Origin: Maribacter sp. MMG018
GTDB lineage: Bacteria > Bacteroidota > Bacteroidia > Flavobacteriales > Flavobacteriaceae
Reading direction: 5' to 3'
Length of the DNA stretch: 64,000 nt
NCBI RefSeq assembly: GCF_018100785.1
Contig: NZ_JAGJEC010000002.1
Span: forward strand, 496,001 to 560,000
Below are positions 33,495 through 41,151 of this stretch, piece after piece. The notes under the pieces are model-generated. The model ran no database searches. It was not told where the DNA came from and was given only the letters and a program-made list of their open reading frames with translations. The number at the start of each line of letters is the position of its first letter. Within the stretch, counting starts at the first letter, position 1. The translations under genes were made by a program, and so were the position numbers.

Positions 33495-34187
33495 TTAAAC
33501 GTTACTAAGGGCCTCGGCCAATTCAGTTTTCTTGTTTCGACTTAACGGAATGGATCTACCGCTAACCTCAACATTTTTACTATTGAATTTTTCTACCTTT
33601 TCCAAGTTAACGATATAAGACTTGTGTATTCTTAAGAACTTATCTTGTGGCAACTGTTTTTCAAAAGATTTCATTGTTGATAAAATTACGATATTGGCTT
33701 CGTCGGTGACCAATTTTATATAATCGCCCAAGGCTTCTATCCATTTAATATCGTTCAATATAACCTTTCTTTTCTTTAGGTTGCTCTTAACAAAAATGTG
33801 CTCTTCATCTTCAACGACCCTGTTCATTTGCTCGTATTTGGCAACAGCTCTTTTTACAGAGGCGTCAAAACGGGCCATAGTGATCGGCTTGTGCAAATAG
33901 TCGGTTACGTCGTAATCAAATGCTTTTAATGCGTAATCCGGTTTACCGGTAATCAAAATTACTTGAGGACTGTTTTCTAGGGACTCCAGTAGGTCGAATC
34001 CTGTAATAATAGGCATCTCAACATCAAGAAAAATCAAATCGATTTCATTGTTTTTGATACCGTTTTTAGCTTCGATAGCATTACTGTACTCCGCTACCAT
34101 GGCCAAGTTGGGGTGGTTGTTTACCAACTTTGCGACGGCCATCCTCTGCATAGACGAATCGTCAACGATAATACTTCTTAATTTCAT
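33495..34187 (-). CDS. LytTR-family response regulator
   Basis: 230 residues. The receiver domain (1-118) has the acidic pair Asp9/Asp10, phospho-acceptor Asp55 (FLDVEMP), the switch Thr in LITGKPDYA and Lys in YLHKPI. The LytTR DNA-binding domain (about 132-230) has IKWIEALGDYIKLV and FLRIHKSYIVNLEKVEKF, the standard pattern. No histidine kinase gene is in the window, so it is an orphan here; the partner is usually a LytS-type kinase. Confidence 0.93.
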   Translation of the reverse strand: MKLRSIIVDDSSMQRMAVAKLVNNHPNLAMVAEYSNAIEAKNGIKNNEIDLIFLDVEMPIITGFDLLESLENSPQVILITGKPDYALKAFDYDVTDYLHKPITMARFDASVKRAVAKYEQMNRVVEDEEHIFVKSNLKKRKVILNDIKWIEALGDYIKLVTDEANIVILSTMKSFEKQLPQDKFLRIHKSYIVNLEKVEKFNSKNVEVSGRSIPLSRNKKTELAEALSNV

Positions 34188-34393
34188 AAGGGCTGATTTG
34201 TGGGGTTAAATCATCGACAAATAACCGAAAAAACACGTTCAACTGCAACAAAAGATGTAAACAATGCTTTAATACCTGTGTAAATGGCGATGACCATTGG
34301 ATTATTTAAGATTTGGTTCGTTCAATTTTATTATATTCTCCTAGGTATAACGAATAAATTTCCCTTTTCTTATAATTATTTTAAAATAATATC

Positions 34394-34401
34394 TATTTTT
34401 G
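34394..34401 (+). promoter_or_regulatory. Candidate -7 element for the rpsF operon
   Basis: TATTTTTG, an exact TAnnTTTG match, 25 bases before the rpsF start codon. The -33 element is not clear. Confidence 0.55.
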
Positions 34402-34425
34402 CACTCCTTAAAATAAAATATAATT

Positions 34426-34767
34426 ATGAACCATTACGAAACTGTTTTCATTTTGAATCCCGTTCTATCTGATGTTCAGATAGAGGAAACAGTTAAGAAA
34501 TTTGAAGATTTCTTAATTAACAATGGAGCCAAAATGGTAGCCAAAGAAAATTGGGGCCTAAAGAAATTGGCGTATCCCATCCAAAACAAAAAGAGTGGCT
34601 TTTACCACTTGTTCGAATTTACTAGTGCAGGCGAGGTTGTAATGCCTTACGAGCAAGAGTTTAGGAGAGATGAACGCGTTATGAGGTTTTTGACCGTTAA
34701 ATTGGACAAACATGCCATTGCGTGGGCAGAAAAAAGAAGAACAAGAAACAAAACCGCTAAAGCTTAA
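34426..34767 (+). CDS. rpsF: 30S ribosomal protein S6
   Basis: 113 residues. Starts [16 protein letters not shown], the standard S6 beginning, and has [21 protein letters not shown] in the middle. Forms a dimer with S18 on the 30S platform. First of three adjacent ribosomal protein genes. Confidence 0.97.
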   Translation: MNHYETVFILNPVLSDVQIEETVKKFEDFLINNGAKMVAKENWGLKKLAYPIQNKKSGFYHLFEFTSAGEVVMPYEQEFRRDERVMRFLTVKLDKHAIAWAEKRRTRNKTAKA

Positions 34768-34772
34768 GTATT

Positions 34773-35069
34773 ATGTCGACATTACAACAACAAGCAAAAG
34801 GTAAAAAGGATGGGGAGATAAGATATCTTACCCCGTTGAACATTGAGACCAATACCAAAAAGAAGTATTGTAGGTTTAAAAAATCCGGAATCAAATATGT
34901 TGATTACAAAGATGCGGACTTTTTGATGAAATTGGTGAACGAGCAAGGTAAGTTATTACCAAGAAGACTTACAGGAACTTCTTTGAAGTACCAAAGAAAA
35001 GTAGCCCAAGCGGTAAAGAGAGCTCGTCATTTGGCGTTAATGCCATATGTTGGTGATTTATTAAAATAA
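34773..35069 (+). CDS. rpsR: 30S ribosomal protein S18
   Basis: 98 residues with the S18 core [20 protein letters not shown] and the signature [21 protein letters not shown], ending LALMPYVGD. It lies 5 bases after rpsF, its binding partner in the ribosome. Confidence 0.97.
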   Translation: MSTLQQQAKGKKDGEIRYLTPLNIETNTKKKYCRFKKSGIKYVDYKDADFLMKLVNEQGKLLPRRLTGTSLKYQRKVAQAVKRARHLALMPYVGDLLK

Positions 35070-35081
35070 AAGAAAAGAATC

Positions 35082-35534
35082 ATGGAGCTTATATTAAAGC
35101 AAGACGTAGAGAATTTAGGTTTTAAAGACGATTTGGTCAATGTAAAGAACGGTTACGGTAGAAATTACCTTATACCAAAAGGTTTGGCAGCAATGGCAAC
35201 TCCTTCTGCTAAAAAAGTTTTGGCAGAAAACCTAAAGCAAAGAGCACATAAAGAGAAGAAAGTTGTTGAGGCAGCAACCAAAATTGCAGATGCATTAAAA
35301 GCATTGGAATTAAAAATTGCCGCTAAAACAGGTGCTGGAGACAAATTGTTTGGATCTGTTACCAATAATGACTTGGCCGAGGCACTTGGCAAAGAAGGTC
35401 ATACTATAGAAAAGAAGTTTATCAGTATTCAAGGTGGTGCCGTTAAAAGGACAGGACCTTACAATGCTCAGATCAGACTTCATAGAGAGGTAATTGTTGA
35501 CTTTGCTTTTGAAGTAGTCGCAGAAAAAAAATAA
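35082..35534 (+). CDS. rplI: 50S ribosomal protein L9
   Basis: 150 residues. The N-terminal domain has the L9 signature MELILKQDVENLGFKDDLV and VKNGYGRNYLIPKGLA; a long helix (about 40-75) links to the C-terminal RNA-binding domain that contains LFGSVTNNDLAEAL. It completes the rpsF-rpsR-rplI operon. Confidence 0.97.
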   Translation: MELILKQDVENLGFKDDLVNVKNGYGRNYLIPKGLAAMATPSAKKVLAENLKQRAHKEKKVVEAATKIADALKALELKIAAKTGAGDKLFGSVTNNDLAEALGKEGHTIEKKFISIQGGAVKRTGPYNAQIRLHREVIVDFAFEVVAEKK

Positions 35535-35553
35535 TTTGAGTAAATAATAATGT

Positions 35554-35590
35554 ATAAGCCTTTCAGGAAACTGAAAGGCTTATTTGTTTT
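35554..35590 (+). terminator. Rho-independent terminator of the rpsF-rpsR-rplI operon
   Basis: Perfect 13-base stem ATAAGCCTTTCAG/CTGAAAGGCTTAT with a GAAA tetraloop, followed by a T-rich tract that reaches to the start of the next gene. Confidence 0.9.
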
Positions 35591-35598
35591 TGCTTTTC

Positions 35599-36069
35599 AT
35601 GAAATATACAAGACTTACAAAAGAACAGCTAGAGGAACTTCACCAAGAATTCATAAATTTTTTGGCAACACAATCCATTACCAAAAGTGAATGGGACGAT
35701 ATTAAGGCCAATAAACCGGAAGTAGCTGAAGAAGAGTTGGATATCTTTAGCGACTTGGTCTGGGAGGGTGTATTGACGAAAGTGAAATATTTGGAAAACA
35801 TCTCAAAGGAGCAAATGCATTTATTTCATTTAACGGATAAAGAGATGAAACTTATTGCCGTAAAAGTCATGAACCCCGAGATAGATTTAACCACAAAGGT
35901 TGGTTTTGATTGGTTTAAAAGAAATTGGCAATCCGATTTTGTGGATTATATGACCGCTTCCAAGGCCTATACGGAAGATCCTAATCAAGACAAGTTCGAA
36001 TTGATTCGACAAGGGGCCGTAATTACCAAAGGAGAATTGTACCAGTGGTTTGATAAAGTGATCGGATAA
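35599..36069 (+). CDS. DUF6495 family protein
   Basis: 156 residues from the ATG at 35599 (a TTG start 15 bases earlier would fall in the terminator stem). Soluble and acidic, with no signal peptide and no catalytic motif I recognise; notable segments are KYTRLTKEQLEELHQEFINFLA and KVGFDWFKRNWQSDFVDYM. Conserved in Flavobacteriaceae as far as I recall, function unknown. The start lies only 9 bases after the L9-operon terminator, so expression must come from read-through or a promoter inside that region. Confidence 0.75.
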   Translation: MKYTRLTKEQLEELHQEFINFLATQSITKSEWDDIKANKPEVAEEELDIFSDLVWEGVLTKVKYLENISKEQMHLFHLTDKEMKLIAVKVMNPEIDLTTKVGFDWFKRNWQSDFVDYMTASKAYTEDPNQDKFELIRQGAVITKGELYQWFDKVIG

Positions 36070-36123
36070 AACGATATTTGCCCGTCGATACAATCCTTAA
36101 TTTAGCTTAAAAGAACTTATTTA

Positions 36124-37500
36124 ATGGCACAAAAACCATCTATACCAAAGGGAACCCGAGATTTTACACCATCAGAAGTCGCAAAACGAAATTACATTTT
36201 CGACGTAGTAAAAAAACATTTTCAAATTTTCGGTTTTCAACCTATTGAAACTCCTTCTTTTGAAAACTCGGAGACTTTAATGGGGAAGTATGGTGATGAA
36301 GGAGACCGCTTGATATTTAAGATATTGAACTCCGGGGATTACCTGAAAAAAGTAGATGAGGAGCTATATAGCTCTAAAAACAGCACTAAGATTACTCCAA
36401 AGATATCGGAGAAGGCATTAAGGTACGATTTAACGGTTCCTTTTGCCCGGTACGTCGTCATGCATCAAAATGAGTTGAATTTTCCGTTTAAACGCTATCA
36501 AATACAGCCGGTATGGAGGGCAGATAGGCCTCAAAAGGGAAGATTTAGGGAGTTTTATCAATGCGATGCCGATGTGGTTGGGTCAAATTCGCTTCTTCAA
36601 GAAATAGAATTGGTTCAATTGTATGATGCCGTATTTACCGATTTAAAACTGAAAGGCGCCACTATAAAATTGAACAACCGAAAAATATTGGCAGGTATAG
36701 CAGAGGTTATCGGGGCAAAAGATTTACTGGTCGATTTTACCGTAGCCCTTGATAAATTGGATAAAATAGGGGAAGAGGGTGTTAAAAAGGAAATGCTCTC
36801 TAAAGGAATTTCCGAAACGGCAATAGAAAAGGCCTCACCGCTATTTAACTTAAGTGGTAGTAATGTAGATCAGTTACAAATGCTGGGCGAACTATTAAAA
36901 GATTCGGAAGAAGGTACCAAAGGTGTGGACGAGTTGTGCTTTATTGTAGAGGCAGTGGCAAGTTTAGGACTTCAATCTTGTAACCTTGCCATTGATGTTA
37001 CATTGGCCAGGGGATTAAATTACTATACCGGTGCTATTTTTGAAGTGTCTGCTCCAAAAGGTGTATCCATGGGGTCTATTGGTGGTGGAGGAAGATACGA
37101 TGACCTAACCGGTATTTTTGGACTGAAAGATGTTAGCGGTGTAGGTATTTCGTTCGGACTCGACCGTATTTACTTGGTGTTAGAAGAGTTGTCCCTTTTT
37201 CCAAAGGCCATAGACAGGTCGTTGGATGTTCTGTGCCTTAATTTTGGCAATATGGAAGGACTGGCAGCACTTAAATTGACTACCGTGCTTAGAAATGCTG
37301 GTATAAAGGCCGATTTGTATCCATCTGCTGCAAAACTGAACAAACAGTTTAAATACGCCAATAGTAGAAATGTACCTTATGTAATACTATTGGGCGAACA
37401 AGAATTGATAGATGGTTCTTTTGTTGTGAAGAATATGGAGAGCGGAACGCAACAGACCTATTCCATTGATAATGCGCAAGAATTTGTAGCTACCCTATAA
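36124..37500 (+). CDS. hisS: Histidyl-tRNA synthetase
   Basis: 458 residues, class II synthetase. Motif 1 region RDFTPSEVAKRNYIFD, motif 2 FKRYQIQPVWRADRPQKGRFREFYQCDAD (around 118-146, with the ATP-binding Arg), the histidine A loop LARGLNYYTGAIFEV and motif 3 GVGISFGLDRIYL. The C-terminal anticodon-binding domain runs from about 360. The 3' end overlaps the convergent Nudix gene by 6 bases. Confidence 0.96.
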   Translation: MAQKPSIPKGTRDFTPSEVAKRNYIFDVVKKHFQIFGFQPIETPSFENSETLMGKYGDEGDRLIFKILNSGDYLKKVDEELYSSKNSTKITPKISEKALRYDLTVPFARYVVMHQNELNFPFKRYQIQPVWRADRPQKGRFREFYQCDADVVGSNSLLQEIELVQLYDAVFTDLKLKGATIKLNNRKILAGIAEVIGAKDLLVDFTVALDKLDKIGEEGVKKEMLSKGISETAIEKASPLFNLSGSNVDQLQMLGELLKDSEEGTKGVDELCFIVEAVASLGLQSCNLAIDVTLARGLNYYTGAIFEVSAPKGVSMGSIGGGGRYDDLTGIFGLKDVSGVGISFGLDRIYLVLEELSLFPKAIDRSLDVLCLNFGNMEGLAALKLTTVLRNAGIKADLYPSAAKLNKQFKYANSRNVPYVILLGEQELIDGSFVVKNMESGTQQTYSIDNAQEFVATL

Positions 37501-38043
37501 ACGCTGGTCTATGGCGGCCAATACCGCCCGATAGTAACCAAGGTCATGAGGAACATATTTCTTTGAAAAATCGGCTAGTAAGAGCTCTTTTTCAAATTGA
37601 GCCAAAGGGATAAGGGCTAGGTTCTCTACCTCGCTTTCTTGTTTTTTAAGTTTGTGAAAAGGTGTTTTTAAAGAAGATATAAAAGTATGGTGAAATTCGG
37701 CATCAATTAAGGTTTCAGAATGTTTCTGTATTGATTTGAAGGTTCCTATTTTTTCCAATTGATGCGGATGAACATTTAGTCCTATTTCTTCTAAAATTTC
37801 CCGTATTGCCGATATTTCGACGCTTTCACCTGCGCCTACATGTCCGGCTACGGAAACATCCCAAAGTAGGGGATAGGTATCTTTGTTCTTTCCTCTTTGT
37901 TGTATAAGAATTTCTTTATTATCCGTGTAGAACCAGATGTGAACGGTAGCATGAAACAATCCTTTACGGTGTGCTTCTGTTTTCATGGCGGTTATACCTG
38001 TCGGTTCTCCGGCCTCCGATAAAATATCTACAAGTTCGTCCAT
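37495..38043 (-). CDS. Nudix hydrolase, isopentenyl-diphosphate isomerase-like subgroup
   Basis: 182 residues. A complete Nudix box GX5EX7REUXEEXGU is present as GHVGAGE...REILEEIGL near residues 67-89. The N-terminal MDELVDILSEAGEPTG and HRKGLFHATVHIWF segments match the subgroup that includes YfcD and type 1 IPP isomerase. It probably hydrolyses a nucleoside or prenyl diphosphate; the substrate is not predictable. Confidence 0.88.
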   Translation of the reverse strand: MDELVDILSEAGEPTGITAMKTEAHRKGLFHATVHIWFYTDNKEILIQQRGKNKDTYPLLWDVSVAGHVGAGESVEISAIREILEEIGLNVHPHQLEKIGTFKSIQKHSETLIDAEFHHTFISSLKTPFHKLKKQESEVENLALIPLAQFEKELLLADFSKKYVPHDLGYYRAVLAAIDQRL

Positions 38044-38067
38044 GATAAAGACACTGCTTAAAATGGG

Positions 38068-38124
38068 TGTTTAAAAAAGAGGGCGAAGCCGATAAAATAA
38101 TTCTTATTTCGACTTCGCCCTTAT
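38068..38124 (-). terminator. Rho-independent terminator of the M42 aminopeptidase gene
   Basis: On the minus strand a stem AAGGGCGAAG/CTTCGCCCT, extended by further A/T pairs, is followed by TCTTTTTT. It lies 27 bases after the peptidase stop codon. Confidence 0.85.
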
Positions 38125-38150
38125 ATCAATTTAGTTTTCCTTTTTGTTAT

Positions 38151-39239
38151 TTAATCAAAATAGCTAAAAGTTTCGCCTTCTTTTATATTCAGCAACGTTT
38201 CATAAATTAATCTGATTACATTTTCTACGTCATCTTTATGAACGGTCTCTACTGTAGTATGCATATAACGTAATGGTAAGGAAATCAATGCAGAGGCAAC
38301 ACCGCCATTGCTGTAGGCGAAAGCATCTGTATCGGTCCCCGTCATTCTAGAAGCGGCCATACGTTGAAAAGGAATGTTTTTGGCCTCTGCGGTCTCTATA
38401 ATACGCTCCCTTAATTTGTTTTGTACGGCGGGCGCATAAGAAATAACCGGTCCGGCACCCATTTCTGTATGTCCCTGTGTTTTTTTCTCTATCATAGGGG
38501 TCGTAGTGTCATGACAAACATCGGTAACGATGGCCACATTCGGCTTAATGGTTTGTGTGATCATTTCGGCGCCCCGTAAGCCAATTTCTTCTTGTACCGA
38601 GTTGGTAATATAAAGTCCGAAAGGCAATTTCTTTTTATTCTCGTGCAGTAATCTTGCAACCTCGGCAATCATAAATCCACCGGCACGGTTATCTATGGCC
38701 CTACAAACGTATTTATTGTCGTTGAGAACATGAAAAGTGTCGGGGTAAGTGATGACACAACCTACGTGTACCCCCATTTTTTCAACCTCGTCCTTATCTT
38801 TGGCGCCTATATCAATAAAAATATTGTCCAATTTTGGAGATTCTTCTTTCTCGTTTTTTCTAGTGTGGATGGCCGGCCAACCAAAAACACCTTTTACGAT
38901 ACCTTTTTTGGTATGTATATTTACCCATTTGCTAGGTGCGATCTGGTGGTCGCTTCCTCCATTTCTAATAACGTATAACAGTCCGTTGTCAGTAATATAG
39001 TTTACGTACCATGATATCTCATCGGAATGCCCTTCTATAACGACCTTATATTCGGCATCCGGGTTTATGACCCCCACAGCGGTGCCGTAAGTGTCTGTTA
39101 TAAATGTGTCTACGTATGGTTTTAGGTAATCCATCCATAATTTTTGCCCTTCCCATTCATAACCTGTAGGAGCGGCATTATTCAGGTATTTTTCAAAAAA
39201 TGCCAGCGATTCTTCTGTGATGATATCTTTTTTAGCCAT
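38151..39239 (-). CDS. M42 family metallopeptidase (glutamyl aminopeptidase-like)
   Basis: 362-residue cytoplasmic co-catalytic zinc aminopeptidase. Metal ligands and catalytic residues are visible: His71 and Asp73 (EGHSDE), Asp183 (AIDNR, bridging), the catalytic Glu pair at 217-218 (VQEEIG), Asp240 (TDVCHD) and His327 (YMHTTVET). Members form dodecameric tetrahedral shells that trim peptides. Single gene with its own promoter and terminator. Confidence 0.93.
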   Translation of the reverse strand: MAKKDIITEESLAFFEKYLNNAAPTGYEWEGQKLWMDYLKPYVDTFITDTYGTAVGVINPDAEYKVVIEGHSDEISWYVNYITDNGLLYVIRNGGSDHQIAPSKWVNIHTKKGIVKGVFGWPAIHTRKNEKEESPKLDNIFIDIGAKDKDEVEKMGVHVGCVITYPDTFHVLNDNKYVCRAIDNRAGGFMIAEVARLLHENKKKLPFGLYITNSVQEEIGLRGAEMITQTIKPNVAIVTDVCHDTTTPMIEKKTQGHTEMGAGPVISYAPAVQNKLRERIIETAEAKNIPFQRMAASRMTGTDTDAFAYSNGGVASALISLPLRYMHTTVETVHKDDVENVIRLIYETLLNIKEGETFSYFD

Positions 39240-39257
39240 GTATGTTTTGTTTATCTA

Positions 39258-39265
39258 CAAACTTA
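39258..39265 (-). promoter_or_regulatory. Candidate -7 element for the M42 peptidase gene
   Basis: TAAGTTTG on the minus strand, exact TAnnTTTG match, 19 bases upstream of the start codon. Confidence 0.5.
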
Positions 39266-39309
39266 GTAATATTCACCTATTTTTAATAATATGCTCTGCC
39301 AATAATCGT

Positions 39310-39317
39310 TAATTTTG
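39310..39317 (+). promoter_or_regulatory. Candidate -7 element for the DUF4294 gene
   Basis: TAATTTTG, exact TAnnTTTG match, 27 bases upstream of the start codon at 39344. Confidence 0.5.
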
Positions 39318-39343
39318 GCAAGGCTTTTGTTTATATTTTAAGT

Positions 39344-40054
39344 ATGGGAAAAAATACTTGTTTTCTAATAATCGTAATTCTTGCCATGTGTAAAACCATG
39401 GGGCAAGTAGAGGAGCAGGTTTTAGATTCTGTATCCGAGAAAATGATAATTATAGCAGGAGATTCTTTGGTACAAAGTTCAATTGCACTAGAAGAGGCCT
39501 ATGTCTTCGGAAAACTTAAATTTTCTTCCTATGACGAAAAATTACGGTATTACATACTTAGGCGAAAAACACATAAAGTTTATCCGTATGCAAAATTGGC
39601 GGCCGAGCGGCTGGTAGAGCTTAATGATAGCTTGTCAAAGATTACAAAAACAAGAAAACGTAAAAAATATACCAAAAAGGTACAGAAATATATAGAAGAA
39701 GAATTTTCTGAAGAGTTAAAGAAACTAACCAGGACCGAAGGTCAGATATTGGTAAAATTAATTTATAGGCAAACGGGCTCTACGGCCTTTGACCTGGTAA
39801 AAGAGTTGCGAAATGGGTGGCGGGCCTTTTGGTACAATACAACGGCCAAACTCTTTAAAATTAGCATAAAGGAAGAGTTTCATCCCGATCAGGTAGAAGA
39901 GGACTATTTAATAGAGGATATCTTGCAACGGGCCTTTGCATCCGGGAAATTGGAAAGGCAGGAAACGGTTTTAGATTACAATTATGATGAATTGTACAAC
40001 AAGTGGAAAAAACCACGCAAGAAAAGAAACGTTCGTCCAGAAAAGAACCAATAA
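39344..40054 (+). CDS. DUF4294 family exported protein
   Basis: 236 residues with a signal peptide ending near TMGQ (residue 20). The central part (about 60-200) matches the DUF4294 pattern with YYILRRKTHKVYPYAKLAAERL, LTRTEGQILVKLIYRQTG and LVKELRNGWRAFWYNTTA. The C-terminus is strongly basic (KKPRKKRNVRPEKNQ). Function unknown; well conserved in Bacteroidota. It abuts the convergent DUF6095 gene with no base between the two stop codons. Confidence 0.85.
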   Translation: MGKNTCFLIIVILAMCKTMGQVEEQVLDSVSEKMIIIAGDSLVQSSIALEEAYVFGKLKFSSYDEKLRYYILRRKTHKVYPYAKLAAERLVELNDSLSKITKTRKRKKYTKKVQKYIEEEFSEELKKLTRTEGQILVKLIYRQTGSTAFDLVKELRNGWRAFWYNTTAKLFKISIKEEFHPDQVEEDYLIEDILQRAFASGKLERQETVLDYNYDELYNKWKKPRKKRNVRPEKNQ

Positions 40055-40291
40055 TCAAGATTTTCCTTTTTTGGGTCCAAAGAGAGAGTCTACGATGGTA
40101 GATATACCCTTAAACCCCATATATACAGCGGTAATGGCCAAGATAATACCAATAATCAATACGGGCCAATAAAAAGGATGGCCTTCATTTTTAAAAGCTT
40201 GCCAAATAACAAAAGGGGCGGAAAACATTAGGATTAAAGTGAATCCCAATTTTTTTAATCCCTTTAGCATCATTTCCTTATCTGTCCTCAT
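40055..40291 (-). CDS. DUF6095 family small membrane protein
   Basis: 78 residues with two hydrophobic helices (about 14-32 and 42-60) and a basic end (FGPKKGKS). Its start overlaps the stop of the DUF4249 gene in an ATGA arrangement, so it belongs to that operon. Function unknown. Confidence 0.75.
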   Translation of the reverse strand: MRTDKEMMLKGLKKLGFTLILMFSAPFVIWQAFKNEGHPFYWPVLIIGIILAITAVYMGFKGISTIVDSLFGPKKGKS

Positions 40292-41148
40292 TCTATAATA
40301 ATAGTTTGTTTAAATTCTTGAACTACGGCAAAATATCCCAAGGCAAAGTTATCCGTTTGTTCTATACTTTGTAAATCATCAAGATTCTCTATTCCGGTAA
40401 TATTGAAAATATTTCCCCTTACCGTTGCAGCCGGGGTTTGAAAAGGGCCTTGGTCGCCGCTTGATGATTGTACGATGACTTGATTCATGTAATTGTAAAA
40501 AGATTCGTCAGCCCCCATTATACTGATGTTAATTTCTTGTCCCGGTTTTATACTGTCGCCATAGAAATACGAAAATTCAAATTCCTGACCTTGGTAAAAC
40601 TCATCTTCGGAGACAAGATATTCGTTGAAATCAAAGTCAAAAATATAGAAATCATCTCGGGTACCATCATCTGTAAAACTAATAACCACCTCGGTTTCAT
40701 CGCCAGAAAAAAGAGTTTCGTTGCCTTGTTCCAATTTGTTTATGGGCGATGTTGGTACAAACTCGGTCTCGGCGTAATACTTTTCTTTGTTATATTCTAT
40801 ATGAAGCGATAGTTTACCTGTAGTAAAAAAAGAAGTTTCCTTTGTGCCCTCGTAAACGCCCGGAGCAACTTCAAAAAAGAACAATACGTTGGATTTAGAG
40901 GGGTCTTCGGGGGCATAATCCAGATTTTGAATAAATACGCTCTTTACGGATAAAGGTTCGTTGTTATCAAAAAAAGAACTGCTAAGGTTTACTCTGATAC
41001 GTGCCGTGGTGCTTGCTAATGTTGTATCCAGTCTTATAACCGCATCTACTGAAAGCCTCGGAGGTTCGGTTGGGGTATCTATATCGACCACGTCTTCACA
41101 AGAGGTCAAAATCGCTATCATGCCCAGAAAATAGAGTATCTTTTTCAT
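40288..41148 (-). CDS. DUF4249 family lipoprotein
   Basis: 286 residues with a lipobox (AILTSC, Cys17) and a domain of mostly beta character that matches DUF4249, including PPRLSVDAVI near the start, YFGDSIKPGQEINISIMGADESFY-like strands in the middle and NFALGYFAV at the end. DUF4249 proteins are typically encoded with a TonB receptor and presumably sit on or under it as an outer-membrane partner. The receptor gene lies 3 bases upstream here. Confidence 0.85.
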   Translation of the reverse strand: MKKILYFLGMIAILTSCEDVVDIDTPTEPPRLSVDAVIRLDTTLASTTARIRVNLSSSFFDNNEPLSVKSVFIQNLDYAPEDPSKSNVLFFFEVAPGVYEGTKETSFFTTGKLSLHIEYNKEKYYAETEFVPTSPINKLEQGNETLFSGDETEVVISFTDDGTRDDFYIFDFDFNEYLVSEDEFYQGQEFEFSYFYGDSIKPGQEINISIMGADESFYNYMNQVIVQSSSGDQGPFQTPAATVRGNIFNITGIENLDDLQSIEQTDNFALGYFAVVQEFKQTIIIE

Positions 41149-41151
41149 TTG